A stretch of 11,582 bases of DNA from Anaerolineales bacterium (lineage in GTDB: Bacteria > Chloroflexota > Anaerolineae > Anaerolineales > Villigracilaceae): assembly GCA_017882065.1 (NCBI GenBank), contig JADGQD010000049.1, positions 1 to 11,582 on the forward strand, in the 5' to 3' direction. The notes under the pieces were generated by a model, which did no database searches, was not told where the DNA came from, and saw nothing but the letters and a program-made list of their open reading frames with translations. Below are positions 4,625-11,438 of this stretch, piece by piece. Both the position numbers and the translations under genes were made by a program. Every line of letters begins with the position of its first letter. Position 1 is the first letter of the stretch.

Positions 4625-6298
4625 ATGAATCCGGATGTTCAAGCGCGGATGGAGCGATTAAAACTCACACCGATTGACGGGCAAGCTCTCAAGAAACTGG
4701 TTGAAGCAGGCCTGATCTGGCTGCGAGCCAACCAGCAAATGGTTAATGCCCTTAATGTATTCCCTGTCCCGGATGGCGACACCGGTACGAACATGGTCCT
4801 GACCATGCAGTCGGCTTACAACGAAATTGACGACCTCGGTCATCGCGGGATTGGACAGATGGCTGCGGCGATTTCCCAGGGAGCGCTGATGGGAGCGCGC
4901 GGCAATTCAGGCGTGATTCTCTCCCAGTTGTGGCGCGGATTTGCGCGCGCTCTGCACAACAAAGAGATTCTGGATGGCCCGGCGCTGGTGCATGCTTTGG
5001 CTGAAGCGCGTGACACAGCCTACAAGGGCGTTGTCCGTCCGGTTGAAGGGACCATACTGACCGTTGCCAAAGACGCGGCGGCGGCTGCAGCTAAGGCAAT
5101 CCAGGAGACAGACGATCCAAGAGAGATTCTGGCCCGCGTTGTCATTGAGGCAGACGCCTCGGTTCAGCGGACCCCGGACCTGCTCCCGGTGCTCAAGCAA
5201 GCCGGTGTCGTTGACTCGGGGGGCAAAGGCCTGTATTTCATCCTGGAAGGGATGCTGCGCTTTGTCCACGGTGAGCCATTAGACACACCCACGGCAACCG
5301 TCCAGCCGCTTTCGGCGATGAATCTGGAGAACACGATGGATTCGATAGAGCCAGGACAGGATTATGAAGTAGTAGTGGATTTCGTTCCCAGAGAAACGCT
5401 CGATTTGCAGAAGTTTTACGGCGAATTGGAAAAGATCGGTACATCCATCCAGATGGGCGAAGGCGAGGGGATGTACCGTATGCACATCCATGTCCCGACC
5501 GAGAAACGCTATGAGCCGATCGATTTTGTCATGAGCCTGGGCACCATCACCAAGATTGCCATGGAAAACCTGCTCGCTCAAATGGAAGGGATTAACCATA
5601 AATCTTCCGGCGCCCGCGTTGAACTGGCGAAGGTCGAGCCGGGAAAGATTGCAGTAGTTGTGGTCTCGCCGGGTGCAGGCATATCGCGCGTCTTCGCCAG
5701 CCTGGGCGTTGCGGCCATCGTCGAGGGCGGGCAGTCGATGAACCCGTCCACGAAAGATATTCTGGATGCTTTCGAGAATTTGCCAACCAACAAGGTTATC
5801 ATCCTGCCAAATAACAAGAATATCATCCTGGCAGCCCAGCAGGCCAAGGACGTGACAGTCAAGAAAGTTTACGTTGTTCCCAGCTGCAGCATCCCGCAGG
5901 GACTGGCGGCGATGATGCACCTGAACCCCGACGGCGAACCAGAAGCGGTGGCTGCCAAGATGTCCAAAGCCATCGAAGATGTGACAACGATTGAGGTCAC
6001 GACCGCCACACGCACGGTCGAGATAGACGGCGTTTCGGTGGAGCAGGGACAGGTCATTGCTTTGGTGAATGGCAAGCTTGCCATCTCGGTGGCATCGGTG
6101 GAAGAAGCCTGTCTGGGAGCATTGGCACATGCCCATGCAGACGATTATGAGCTTATCACCCTCTTTCATGGCGAGGGTCTACCCACATCGGAGACCAACC
6201 GCATCGTGGATGTGATCCGGGCAGCGTATCCTGCACAGGAAATCGAATTGCAGGATGGCGGCCAGTCACATTATCAATTTATTATCTCCATCGAGTAG
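4625..6298 (+). CDS. fakA: DAK2-domain fatty acid kinase, FakA/YloV-like
   Basis: This 557-aa protein has the length and order of FakA/YloV. FakA phosphorylates fatty acids held by DegV-family FakB proteins, giving acyl-phosphate for phospholipid synthesis. The N-terminal DhaL-type kinase domain (about 15-215) has NVFPVPDGDTGTNM at 44-57, where D50 and D52 should bind metal-ATP, plus GARGNSGVILSQ and TPDLLPVLKQAGVVDSGGKG. The middle domain (about 240-310) keeps HIH at 287-289, but the segment that usually contains a cysteine (a GYCTEF-like motif) reads DYEVVVDF at 246-253. The C-terminal domain (about 335-557) has the usual VVSPGAGISRVFASLG, PNNKNI and PSCSIPQG motifs. GAGGAG lies 11 bases before the ATG. 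Two DegV-family genes follow directly, which strongly supports a Fak role. Confidence 0.92.
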   Translation: MNPDVQARMERLKLTPIDGQALKKLVEAGLIWLRANQQMVNALNVFPVPDGDTGTNMVLTMQSAYNEIDDLGHRGIGQMAAAISQGALMGARGNSGVILSQLWRGFARALHNKEILDGPALVHALAEARDTAYKGVVRPVEGTILTVAKDAAAAAAKAIQETDDPREILARVVIEADASVQRTPDLLPVLKQAGVVDSGGKGLYFILEGMLRFVHGEPLDTPTATVQPLSAMNLENTMDSIEPGQDYEVVVDFVPRETLDLQKFYGELEKIGTSIQMGEGEGMYRMHIHVPTEKRYEPIDFVMSLGTITKIAMENLLAQMEGINHKSSGARVELAKVEPGKIAVVVVSPGAGISRVFASLGVAAIVEGGQSMNPSTKDILDAFENLPTNKVIILPNNKNIILAAQQAKDVTVKKVYVVPSCSIPQGLAAMMHLNPDGEPEAVAAKMSKAIEDVTTIEVTTATRTVEIDGVSVEQGQVIALVNGKLAISVASVEEACLGALAHAHADDYELITLFHGEGLPTSETNRIVDVIRAAYPAQEIELQDGGQSHYQFIISIE

Positions 6299-6306
6299 CT
6301 ACCATT

Positions 6307-6335
6307 GCCGGAGGCCTGGCCTCCGGCGCTTATTT
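6307..6335 (+). terminator. Strong hairpin between fakA and the first degV (attenuator or leaky terminator)
   Basis: GCCGGAGGCC at 6307-6316 and GGCCTCCGGC at 6318-6327 are perfectly complementary around one base. GCTTATTT follows and leads straight into the ATG at 6336. It has the form of an intrinsic terminator with a short T tract, 8 bases after the fakA stop. Because no other promoter is evident for the degV genes, partial read-through is likely, which would lower their expression relative to fakA. It could alternatively protect mRNA ends. Confidence 0.6.
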
Positions 6336-7157
6336 ATGTCCAACGTTTGCATTCTCACCGATAGCACTGTGCAGTTTACACATCCGAATTATCCGGGGCA
6401 TGAACGGGTGTATGTTATCCCATTCGAATTTCAAACCAGTACGCAGCAGGGGAATGAATCTCGGTCTCGTAGTGGTCTGGCCCAGCGGTTGATTCCTCCT
6501 TCGCCGCAAGAGTTTGTCCGGTTTTACGCCCAGTTAAGCCGCGAGTACGATACGATTTTCGTACTCACGCTTTCCTCCCTGCTCAATCCTACGAACAGCT
6601 TTGCACTTTCCGCTTCGGTGCAATACAGCAATCATGCCACGATCGATGTGATCGATTCGCAGACGACCGGTATCGGGCTGGGACTCCTCGTCCAGGCCGC
6701 GGCCGCCGCGGCGTGCGCGGGCGATCCACCGGTGGAGATTGAACGACGGATGCGGGCATCCATCCCGCGTGTTTACATGCTATTTTGCATCCCGGAGTTG
6801 ACGTATCTGGCCCATTCCGGTTACATGGACTATTCTCAGGCGCTAGTCGGAGAGATGATGAGAATGCTGCCCATTTTCGCCATCGAGGGAGGCCGCCTGA
6901 CGCCAATGGAAAAGGTACGCACGCGGCGACATTTGTTCGAGTCTTTTCTGGAGTTCATAAATGAATTCGACGCTCCCGCCTATATTGCCCTGGTGCGTGG
7001 TGTGAGCCACAACACCATCCGCACCCGGCCTGTGCGTCAGTACGTTCAGGAGACTTTCCCGAATACGTCGTTCAGTGAACATACCATTGCTCCGCACCTG
7101 GCGGCGTTATTCGGTCCGCAGAGCACCGGATTGGTCATCATGGAAAAGCTGGATTAG
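6336..7157 (+). CDS. Divergent DegV-family protein, probably impaired in canonical fatty-acid binding
   Basis: A 273-aa protein recognisable as DegV family from its start SNVCILTDSTVQF, the VIDSQTTGIGLGLLVQAAAAA helix region, KVRTRRHLFESFL and the ending GPQSTGLVIM. Sites that hold the fatty-acid carboxylate or phosphate in FakB are altered: no TSxPS motif (the region reads PPSPQEFVRF), SSLLNPTNSF in place of SSxLSGTyxxA, LAHSGYMD in place of the GGR segment, and LFGP where HxGP is expected. It may therefore bind another ligand or act as a regulatory partner. The ATG at 6336 gives the family N-terminus; an in-frame ATG at 6255 overlaps fakA and adds 27 unrelated residues. There is no Shine-Dalgarno site, only the hairpin just upstream. 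Confidence 0.8.
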   Translation: MSNVCILTDSTVQFTHPNYPGHERVYVIPFEFQTSTQQGNESRSRSGLAQRLIPPSPQEFVRFYAQLSREYDTIFVLTLSSLLNPTNSFALSASVQYSNHATIDVIDSQTTGIGLGLLVQAAAAAACAGDPPVEIERRMRASIPRVYMLFCIPELTYLAHSGYMDYSQALVGEMMRMLPIFAIEGGRLTPMEKVRTRRHLFESFLEFINEFDAPAYIALVRGVSHNTIRTRPVRQYVQETFPNTSFSEHTIAPHLAALFGPQSTGLVIMEKLD

Positions 7158-7165
7158 AGGTGCTT

Positions 7166-8002
7166 ATGAAAATCGGTTTTGTCACCGACAGCACTGCCGA
7201 TGTTCCGGCTGACCTGGCTGGACAGCACGGCATCGAAATTGTCCCGGCGCTAGTGAATATCGGCGGTAATAGTTATACTGATGGAATTGAGATCAGCCGC
7301 GAAAAGTTTTACGCACGCCTGCCGGACCTGAACCCGCCGCCGACGACATCCTCTCCTTCGGTCGGTTCGTTCCAGGAAAGATATGAAAAATTGCTTCGAG
7401 CCGGGGCGGATTTTGTGATTTCCATCCACCCGCCGAATGAGTTGAGTGGAATTTTTAATGCCGCCCGCCTGGCGGCGGAGGCATTCGGTCAGCGCGTCAA
7501 AGTGCTGGATGGTGGTCAGGTGAGCCTGGGGTTGGGGTTTCAGGTCATCATGGCGGCAGAGGCCGCAGCCCACGGTGCCATTCTGAACGAAGTGACGGCA
7601 CTGGTGGACAGTGTCCGTCAGCGGGTGCGTCTGGCGGCTCTGCTGGATACCATTGAGTACATCCATCGCAGCGGACGTGTTTCCTGGGCGGTGGCCAAGA
7701 TTGGCGGCATCCTCCGTCTCCAGCTTCTAATTGAGCTGCGTTATGGCATTATCCATCGGCTGGGACAGGCGCGCACGCGTCTGCAGGGCATCGAGCGTCT
7801 GGTAGATGCACTCAATTCCTGGGGGCCGCTGGAACGGTTGGCTGTGTTGCACACCAACGCCGAATCTGCTGCCCAGCAATTGCTCGAAGATGTGAAATCG
7901 AAGGTGATTGTCCAGCCATTGCTGGTCAACGTGACCACTGCGATTGGGACACACGTCGGACCGAACGGGCTGGGCTTTTCGGCGGTACCGATGCAATCCT
8001 AG
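7166..8002 (+). CDS. DegV-family fatty-acid-binding protein (FakB-like)
   Basis: This 278-aa protein is a canonical DegV member: MKIGFVTDSTADVP at the N-terminus, YTDGIEIS, the fatty-acid-binding TTSSPSVGSF, NELSGIFNAA, YIHRSGRVS, and IGTHVGPNGLGF near the C-terminus. The family carries a fatty acid in a buried pocket and presents its carboxylate to FakA. The threonine-serine pair, the arginine of the SGR segment and the histidine of HVGP correspond to head-group-binding positions in FakB. ATG 7166 is preferred over GTG 7160 because AGAGGTG, overlapping the TAG of the preceding gene, lies just upstream. It ends the + strand operon before a strong terminator. It is probably the working FakB partner of the upstream kinase; the lipid specificity cannot be predicted. 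Confidence 0.88.
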   Translation: MKIGFVTDSTADVPADLAGQHGIEIVPALVNIGGNSYTDGIEISREKFYARLPDLNPPPTTSSPSVGSFQERYEKLLRAGADFVISIHPPNELSGIFNAARLAAEAFGQRVKVLDGGQVSLGLGFQVIMAAEAAAHGAILNEVTALVDSVRQRVRLAALLDTIEYIHRSGRVSWAVAKIGGILRLQLLIELRYGIIHRLGQARTRLQGIERLVDALNSWGPLERLAVLHTNAESAAQQLLEDVKSKVIVQPLLVNVTTAIGTHVGPNGLGFSAVPMQS

Positions 8003-8035
8003 AGACTTTCCCCGCACGCTTGCTTGTGAAGATTC

Positions 8036-8065
8036 AAAAAACGGCGCTCCACTGAGCGCCGTTTT
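8036..8065. terminator. Bidirectional terminator between degV and rex
   Basis: ACGGCGCTC at 8041-8049 and GAGCGCCGT at 8054-8062 form a perfect GC-rich stem with loop CACT. It is preceded by AAAAA and followed by TTT, so each strand has a U tract after the stem. It lies 33 bases after the degV stop and 15 bases after the rex stop on the other strand, serving both. Confidence 0.9.
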
Positions 8066-8080
8066 GCCTTGCTACAAAGG

Positions 8081-8701
8081 TTAATCCAAGTAATATGTCA
8101 TTCTTTGCAGCCCAATGGACGGGTCAAGATATTGCACTCGTACGCCTGCCGGAACACTCAGGCTGATGGGGGCGTAATTCAAGATCGCTTTGACCCCGGC
8201 TTCCATCAGCAGGTTGGTCACTTCCTGGGCTGCCGCGGCCGGGACGCACAACATCGCTACCTTGATTCCTGATTTCCGGATTGCCGTCACGATCTCTTTC
8301 GTGTCGCGCACGACAAAATGTCCCACCTGCCCGCCAATCTTGGCGGGGTCGTTATCAAAGACTATTGCCACGCGGAAGCCCCGGTCGCTGAAGCCTTGAT
8401 AACGGGCCAGAGCGTGGCCCATATCGCCCATACCGACCACGGCCACGTTCCAGACGCGCTCCACCTTCAAGATTTCGCGCAGTTGATCAATCAAGAAAGT
8501 AATATCATAGCCGGTGCCCTGTTTGCCGAATTCACCGAATTGTGAGAGATCCTTGCGGATTTGGGCGGCAGAGATACCTACGCTTGCGCCCAGTTCCTGC
8601 GAAGAAGTAATCAGTTTCCCCTCGCCTTGTATGTGCCTCAGGGCGCGCAGGTAGATTGGTAGACGACTGATGATGATATCGGGGATTTCTTGTTTATTCA
8701 T
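8081..8701 (-). CDS. rex: Redox-sensing transcriptional repressor Rex
   Basis: This 206-aa protein matches Rex, which represses genes of anaerobic and fermentative metabolism when NADH/NAD+ is low and leaves DNA when NADH binds. The N-terminal winged helix (about 1-80) has IISRLPIYLRALRHI, the helix LGASVGISAAQIRKDLS at 37-53 and the FGKQGTGYDI wing at 58-67. The Rossmann domain starts VAVVGMGDMGHAL, with G90, G92 and G95 as the dinucleotide loop and D116 (FDND) at the end of the second strand, typical of NAD(H) specificity. The C-terminal segment IGLQRMTYYL is the domain-swapped helix region. AAGGAG lies 6 bases before the ATG. The gene stands alone, with a terminator after it and an unusual palindromic region before it; self-regulation is common for Rex. 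Confidence 0.95.
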   Translation of the reverse strand: MNKQEIPDIIISRLPIYLRALRHIQGEGKLITSSQELGASVGISAAQIRKDLSQFGEFGKQGTGYDITFLIDQLREILKVERVWNVAVVGMGDMGHALARYQGFSDRGFRVAIVFDNDPAKIGGQVGHFVVRDTKEIVTAIRKSGIKVAMLCVPAAAAQEVTNLLMEAGVKAILNYAPISLSVPAGVRVQYLDPSIGLQRMTYYLD

Positions 8702-8772
8702 ATACTGCTCCTTGCATAATACTTAACCTTGAACGATCAAAATACTGGTAATTACAGCAATTCTACTGCTTC

Positions 8773-8846
8773 TTGCATAAATATCTGAACTCGCTATTAT
8801 CGAATTGCGAGCAATTCTTGGAATTTTGGTTCAGATATTTACGCAA
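8773..8846. repeat. Nested concentric palindrome in the rex upstream region
   Basis: Outer arms TTGCATAAATATCTGAAC (8773-8790) and GTTCAGATATTTACGCAA (8829-8846) are complementary at 17 of 18 positions. Inside lies a perfect palindrome, GAATTGC (8802-8808), GA, GCAATTC (8811-8817). Both are centred on exactly 8809.5, separated by two 11-base unpaired flanks. The gap between rex and the lipoprotein gene (8702-8915) holds no coding frame I can support. A T tract is absent after the hairpin on either strand, so it is not a normal terminator. A multi-dimer operator or a small palindromic mobile repeat are the best explanations. Confidence 0.75.
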
Positions 8847-8915
8847 TACCCTGTATTTCCTCGGTTTGAATGTTCTGGACAAACTTTACCATAAAAAAGG
8901 GGTTTGTGCAATTCT

Positions 8916-11018
8916 TCATTTTACACTAATTTGAACGCTGAAATTCCCGCTGCCCTGGAGGTTGACGACCGACAACGGGAATGGCAAGTAGTGACCGCCT
9001 GGATAGGCACGGTCGGGGTCTTCGGATTGAGACAGGTACGGGAATGAGTCCGTGAAGCTTTGTGCCGAGAGCGTCGCATCGGTACGGACCTCGGCTTGGA
9101 TCCCGTTGACCAGTCCCCAGGTCCACGCACCGGTGCCGGGTGCGGACCGGTATTCCGTTGGACCGAAGATGAAGGCCTGCGGATCCACCGCCAGCGGGAC
9201 GCGGGTGCTAACCGGACCGGAAACCTGGTATGTGATTTCGATACCGTCCTCCAGCAGCTGATAGGTCTTGAGGCGGCTGGCGTCCGGGCTGCTGAAGGTA
9301 ATGCCTTCGGGAGTAACATCGGACGAGTAGAGAATCCAGGCATTGGCATCATCGCTGAACGCACCGGGGATTACGCTTGGGTCGGCGGCTTCGCCGAGTT
9401 CCGGGTGCCACTCAGACGGGTCGCTCAACCCGACGGTGAACTGGCTGGACGGCCCAACCAGTTGGTGCGGACCGGTCTCGTCAAGGAAAAAAAGGTTTGT
9501 CAGCCGCGCACCGACGGGGTCGAGGATGGCGCAAAATTTTTGGTTCGATAAGACGCATTCGAGCTGGCCGTCGCTGTTCAGGTCATGATCGCAGTTGGCC
9601 TGTGCGGACGGATGTTCCGCCCAGTGCGCCGCCGCCAGCAGTTCTCCCATCTGACCGAGATAGTTGGTGCGCAGAACCAGAAGCTTTTCGTCACTGGTGG
9701 GGGCAGTCAGCATGAAATAAGACTGCCAGGCGGAATCGGTGAGGGAGTTGTTGTGGGCGGCGCGTAAGGCAGCGAGAAACGGAGTTGCACCAGATGAGGT
9801 CGTCAGTAGATGTACAGCATGGGTCTCTTCGGGAAACGATATTAAATCTTCGCCGGTCAACGGCTGAATCCACGGATGGGCGGCAATCCAGGCGAAGGTG
9901 GGACCGGCCATGTTCTCATTCCCCCAGGTGGAGTGGGGCAGGTCCCCGCCAAGCACTACCAGATCGGACAGGTCATCGGAAAACGCCGCTGCGACCAGTG
10001 CCCGGCGCACGTCGAGCGAGGGACCGTCCTGGGTGGCCTGGATTGCATCCTCGGCGGGGAGAGGGATGAGCCGCGTCCCGCCGGAACGGGCCAGATGGGA
10101 GGTAGTGTCAAGCGGAAGGAATTGGGCCAGATAATTCGATTGGAGATTCGAAGCCGCGCTATAGACAAATTGGCTGGCGGGCAGGCCAAATCCGGCTGCG
10201 GCGCGGCGGCTGAAACCCAGTGAAATGTCCGCCGGTTCGCCATAAGCCACGTCTGGAAGGATCAGCAGGCTGCGACTGGTCAGGCTTTGGATTAGCGGCG
10301 TGATGCCCAGGTAGTCCAGGGCGGCCAAACTGGCAGGAGTCTTCAAATCCAGCAGCGCCACCGGGACGCCATACTGCCCGGCGTTATCGAGGATATATTT
10401 CAGGCCGTGACGTCCCCCGCTCGGGCCGGTATGCGCCCCATCCCAGCGGCGCAGGGCCTGGGCGGGGGTGGCAGCGGGGAAAACGTCCCAAAAGACAAGC
10501 GCCAGCGGGGCGCGCTGAGTGGGTGGGAAGGCATCCGAGCGGACGAGGCCGGTCACATCCGCCGGGTTGGATTCATCAGGGGTGAAGGCTGCGACTTGCA
10601 GGGTAAAGGGCTGGGGAATGTCCAGGCGGTTGAACCGCACGGTGACGGTATCCATCCACGGGTCCCGGATGAGGCGGGGGATGAGGTTGGAGTTTGCCGG
10701 TGTCACGCTTGGATGCCCGTCGGCAGGGATGTTAATCGTCAGATCCCATGGATTCCCGCCGGGGAGGGTGTCGAGCAAGATTTGGAGGCGGTAATCCGGG
10801 GTGAGAGGCAGATCAAGCAGGTCCACCCGGATTTCGAGGTCCGAACCGAACTTGCGGACGTAGACGGCCAGGATGTCAGTAGAGGGGGTTGAAGTATCAT
10901 CCACCGGGTCGAGCAGGCGCAGGTCGGCATAAGTCCATTCCCGATAGGAAGAAGCCGGTATGCAGGAAACGATCGGCAGGAGACAAAAAACAGAAAGCAG
11001 AAGAAACAGGCGGTGCAT
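8916..11018 (-). CDS. Large secreted lipoprotein, possibly GH57/deacetylase-like barrel with beta-sandwich domains
   Basis: A 700-aa exported protein. The N-terminus is a lipoprotein signal: MHR, a hydrophobic core and the lipobox IVSC, with C19 as the lipidated residue. About 24-165 is rich in beta-strands (DLRLLDPVDD, DILAVYVRKF, YRLQILLDTLPG), resembling beta-sandwich domains of polysaccharide-active enzymes. About 171-440 alternates hydrophobic strands and helices (ALVFWDVFP, RHGLKYILDNAGQYGVPVALLDL, LVVLGGDLPHSTWGN), reminiscent of GH57 or polysaccharide-deacetylase barrels, but I cannot assign catalytic residues. DHDLNSDGQLE at 477-487 is a calcium-loop pattern. The C-terminal part (488-700) includes ARLTNLFFL and ADPSVIPGAFSDD and resembles the beta-rich tails of GH57-type proteins. 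It lies 6 bases after the 74-aa gene, so the pair is co-transcribed. The carbohydrate link is inference. Confidence 0.7.
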   Translation of the reverse strand: MHRLFLLLSVFCLLPIVSCIPASSYREWTYADLRLLDPVDDTSTPSTDILAVYVRKFGSDLEIRVDLLDLPLTPDYRLQILLDTLPGGNPWDLTINIPADGHPSVTPANSNLIPRLIRDPWMDTVTVRFNRLDIPQPFTLQVAAFTPDESNPADVTGLVRSDAFPPTQRAPLALVFWDVFPAATPAQALRRWDGAHTGPSGGRHGLKYILDNAGQYGVPVALLDLKTPASLAALDYLGITPLIQSLTSRSLLILPDVAYGEPADISLGFSRRAAAGFGLPASQFVYSAASNLQSNYLAQFLPLDTTSHLARSGGTRLIPLPAEDAIQATQDGPSLDVRRALVAAAFSDDLSDLVVLGGDLPHSTWGNENMAGPTFAWIAAHPWIQPLTGEDLISFPEETHAVHLLTTSSGATPFLAALRAAHNNSLTDSAWQSYFMLTAPTSDEKLLVLRTNYLGQMGELLAAAHWAEHPSAQANCDHDLNSDGQLECVLSNQKFCAILDPVGARLTNLFFLDETGPHQLVGPSSQFTVGLSDPSEWHPELGEAADPSVIPGAFSDDANAWILYSSDVTPEGITFSSPDASRLKTYQLLEDGIEITYQVSGPVSTRVPLAVDPQAFIFGPTEYRSAPGTGAWTWGLVNGIQAEVRTDATLSAQSFTDSFPYLSQSEDPDRAYPGGHYLPFPLSVVNLQGSGNFSVQISVK

Positions 11019-11024
11019 TTCGGA

Positions 11025-11249
11025 TTACGCTTCCAGGGAGCGGAGGCGCTCGTTCTTCAGCGCACCCTTGCGGCCCAGCAGCTTGTAGATTTTGACCGGT
11101 TCGCTTTTTCCGCGGAGGGTCTGTTGGATGTGTTCCAGCGGGCCGTTCCAGCGGGATGCCGCGAGGACTTCGCTGAGCAACAGAAGGAAAGCAGTACCGA
11201 GCAGAAGCCAGGTTTGCAGGGAATGGTGGGGGCAGGAGGTTCTCTTCAT
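11025..11249 (-). CDS. Small single-span membrane protein, function unknown
   Basis: A 74-aa protein with a hydrophobic segment at about 14-30 (LLLGTAFLLLLSEVLA), followed by a strongly basic tail containing KSEPVKIYKLLGRKGALKNERLR. The codons show a strong preference for G or C in third position, as in the neighbouring genes, while the overlapping + strand frames do not look coding. It ends 6 bases before the lipoprotein ATG and so forms an operon with it. The segment could be a membrane anchor or a signal peptide (VLA-AS is a plausible cleavage site). I do not recognise a family. The ATG at 11249 follows TACAAT-AAGGGC, an arrangement like that of the lipid-kinase gene. Confidence 0.65.
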   Translation of the reverse strand: MKRTSCPHHSLQTWLLLGTAFLLLLSEVLAASRWNGPLEHIQQTLRGKSEPVKIYKLLGRKGALKNERLRSLEA

Positions 11250-11255
11250 GCCCTT

Positions 11256-11261
11256 ATTGTA
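11256..11261 (-). promoter_or_regulatory. Putative -10 box of the 74-aa/lipoprotein operon
   Basis: On the - strand TACAAT (11261-11256) is followed by AAGGGC and the ATG at 11249. The spacing is the same as for TATAAT-AAAGGC-ATG at the lipid-kinase gene, and would again give a leaderless or near-leaderless transcript. No convincing -35 is seen. A Shine-Dalgarno role for AAGGG is unlikely, since it lies only one base before the ATG. Confidence 0.35.
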
Positions 11262-11343
11262 TATTAGAAAGCGGTGCGGTGATCATAGGTTGGCTGACTT
11301 GGGTAGGGCATGCTCAAAATGTGAGTTTTAACCCCTTCCCACG

Positions 11344-11434
11344 TCCCCTCAAATGGGGATATGCCTTCGGCGCCTCGTGGCGCCGAAGCAGCCGCCCCGC
11401 GGGGGTGCTTCGCAAATGGCGGCTTGTAGCCGCC
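11344..11434. repeat. Cluster of GC-rich hairpins in an intergenic gap
   Basis: Four inverted repeats lie within 91 bases. TCCCC/GGGGA are at 11344-11348 and 11355-11359. CTTCGGCGCC/GGCGCCGAAG are at 11365-11374 and 11379-11388, with a TCGT loop. GAAGCA/TGCTTC are at 11385-11390 and 11406-11411, enclosing CCCCGCGGGG. GGCGGCT/AGCCGCC are at 11418-11424 and 11428-11434. The second and third share GAAG at 11385-11388, so they cannot form together. No T tract marks an ordinary terminator. The pattern suggests REP-like extragenic palindromes; the rest of the gap (11250-11343) holds only the putative promoter. Confidence 0.6.
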
Positions 11435-11438
11435 TCGG

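Noticed and set aside
5279..6169. 296-codon open frame antisense to fakA
   Set aside because: It lies entirely opposite a conserved gene, its product is Cys/His/Arg-rich low-order sequence without recognisable domains, and it has no ribosome site; it is a shadow of G/C-rich third positions.
6255..6335. Earlier start of the first DegV protein inside fakA
   Set aside because: The added 27 residues are unrelated to DegV N-termini and would be encoded across the strong hairpin.
8729..8740. Inverted repeat TTGAACGATCAA before rex as an operator
   Set aside because: Only four-base half sites (TTGA/TCAA) are symmetric, too short to claim without comparison to relatives.
8904..8921. Partial Rex-operator likeness, TTGTGCAATTCTTCATTT
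   Set aside because: The left half resembles TTGTGAA and TTCA follows, but only 12 of 18 positions match a typical operator and symmetry is poor; it also overlaps the end of the lipoprotein gene, far from rex.
9060..9551. 163-codon + strand frame within the lipoprotein gene
   Set aside because: It is antisense to a long frame with a signal peptide and domain-like structure, has no ribosome site and no family likeness.
11092..11331. 79-codon + strand frame opposite the 74-aa gene
   Set aside because: Its codon choice does not fit the neighbours, while the - strand frame has strongly G/C-biased third positions and operon spacing to the lipoprotein gene.
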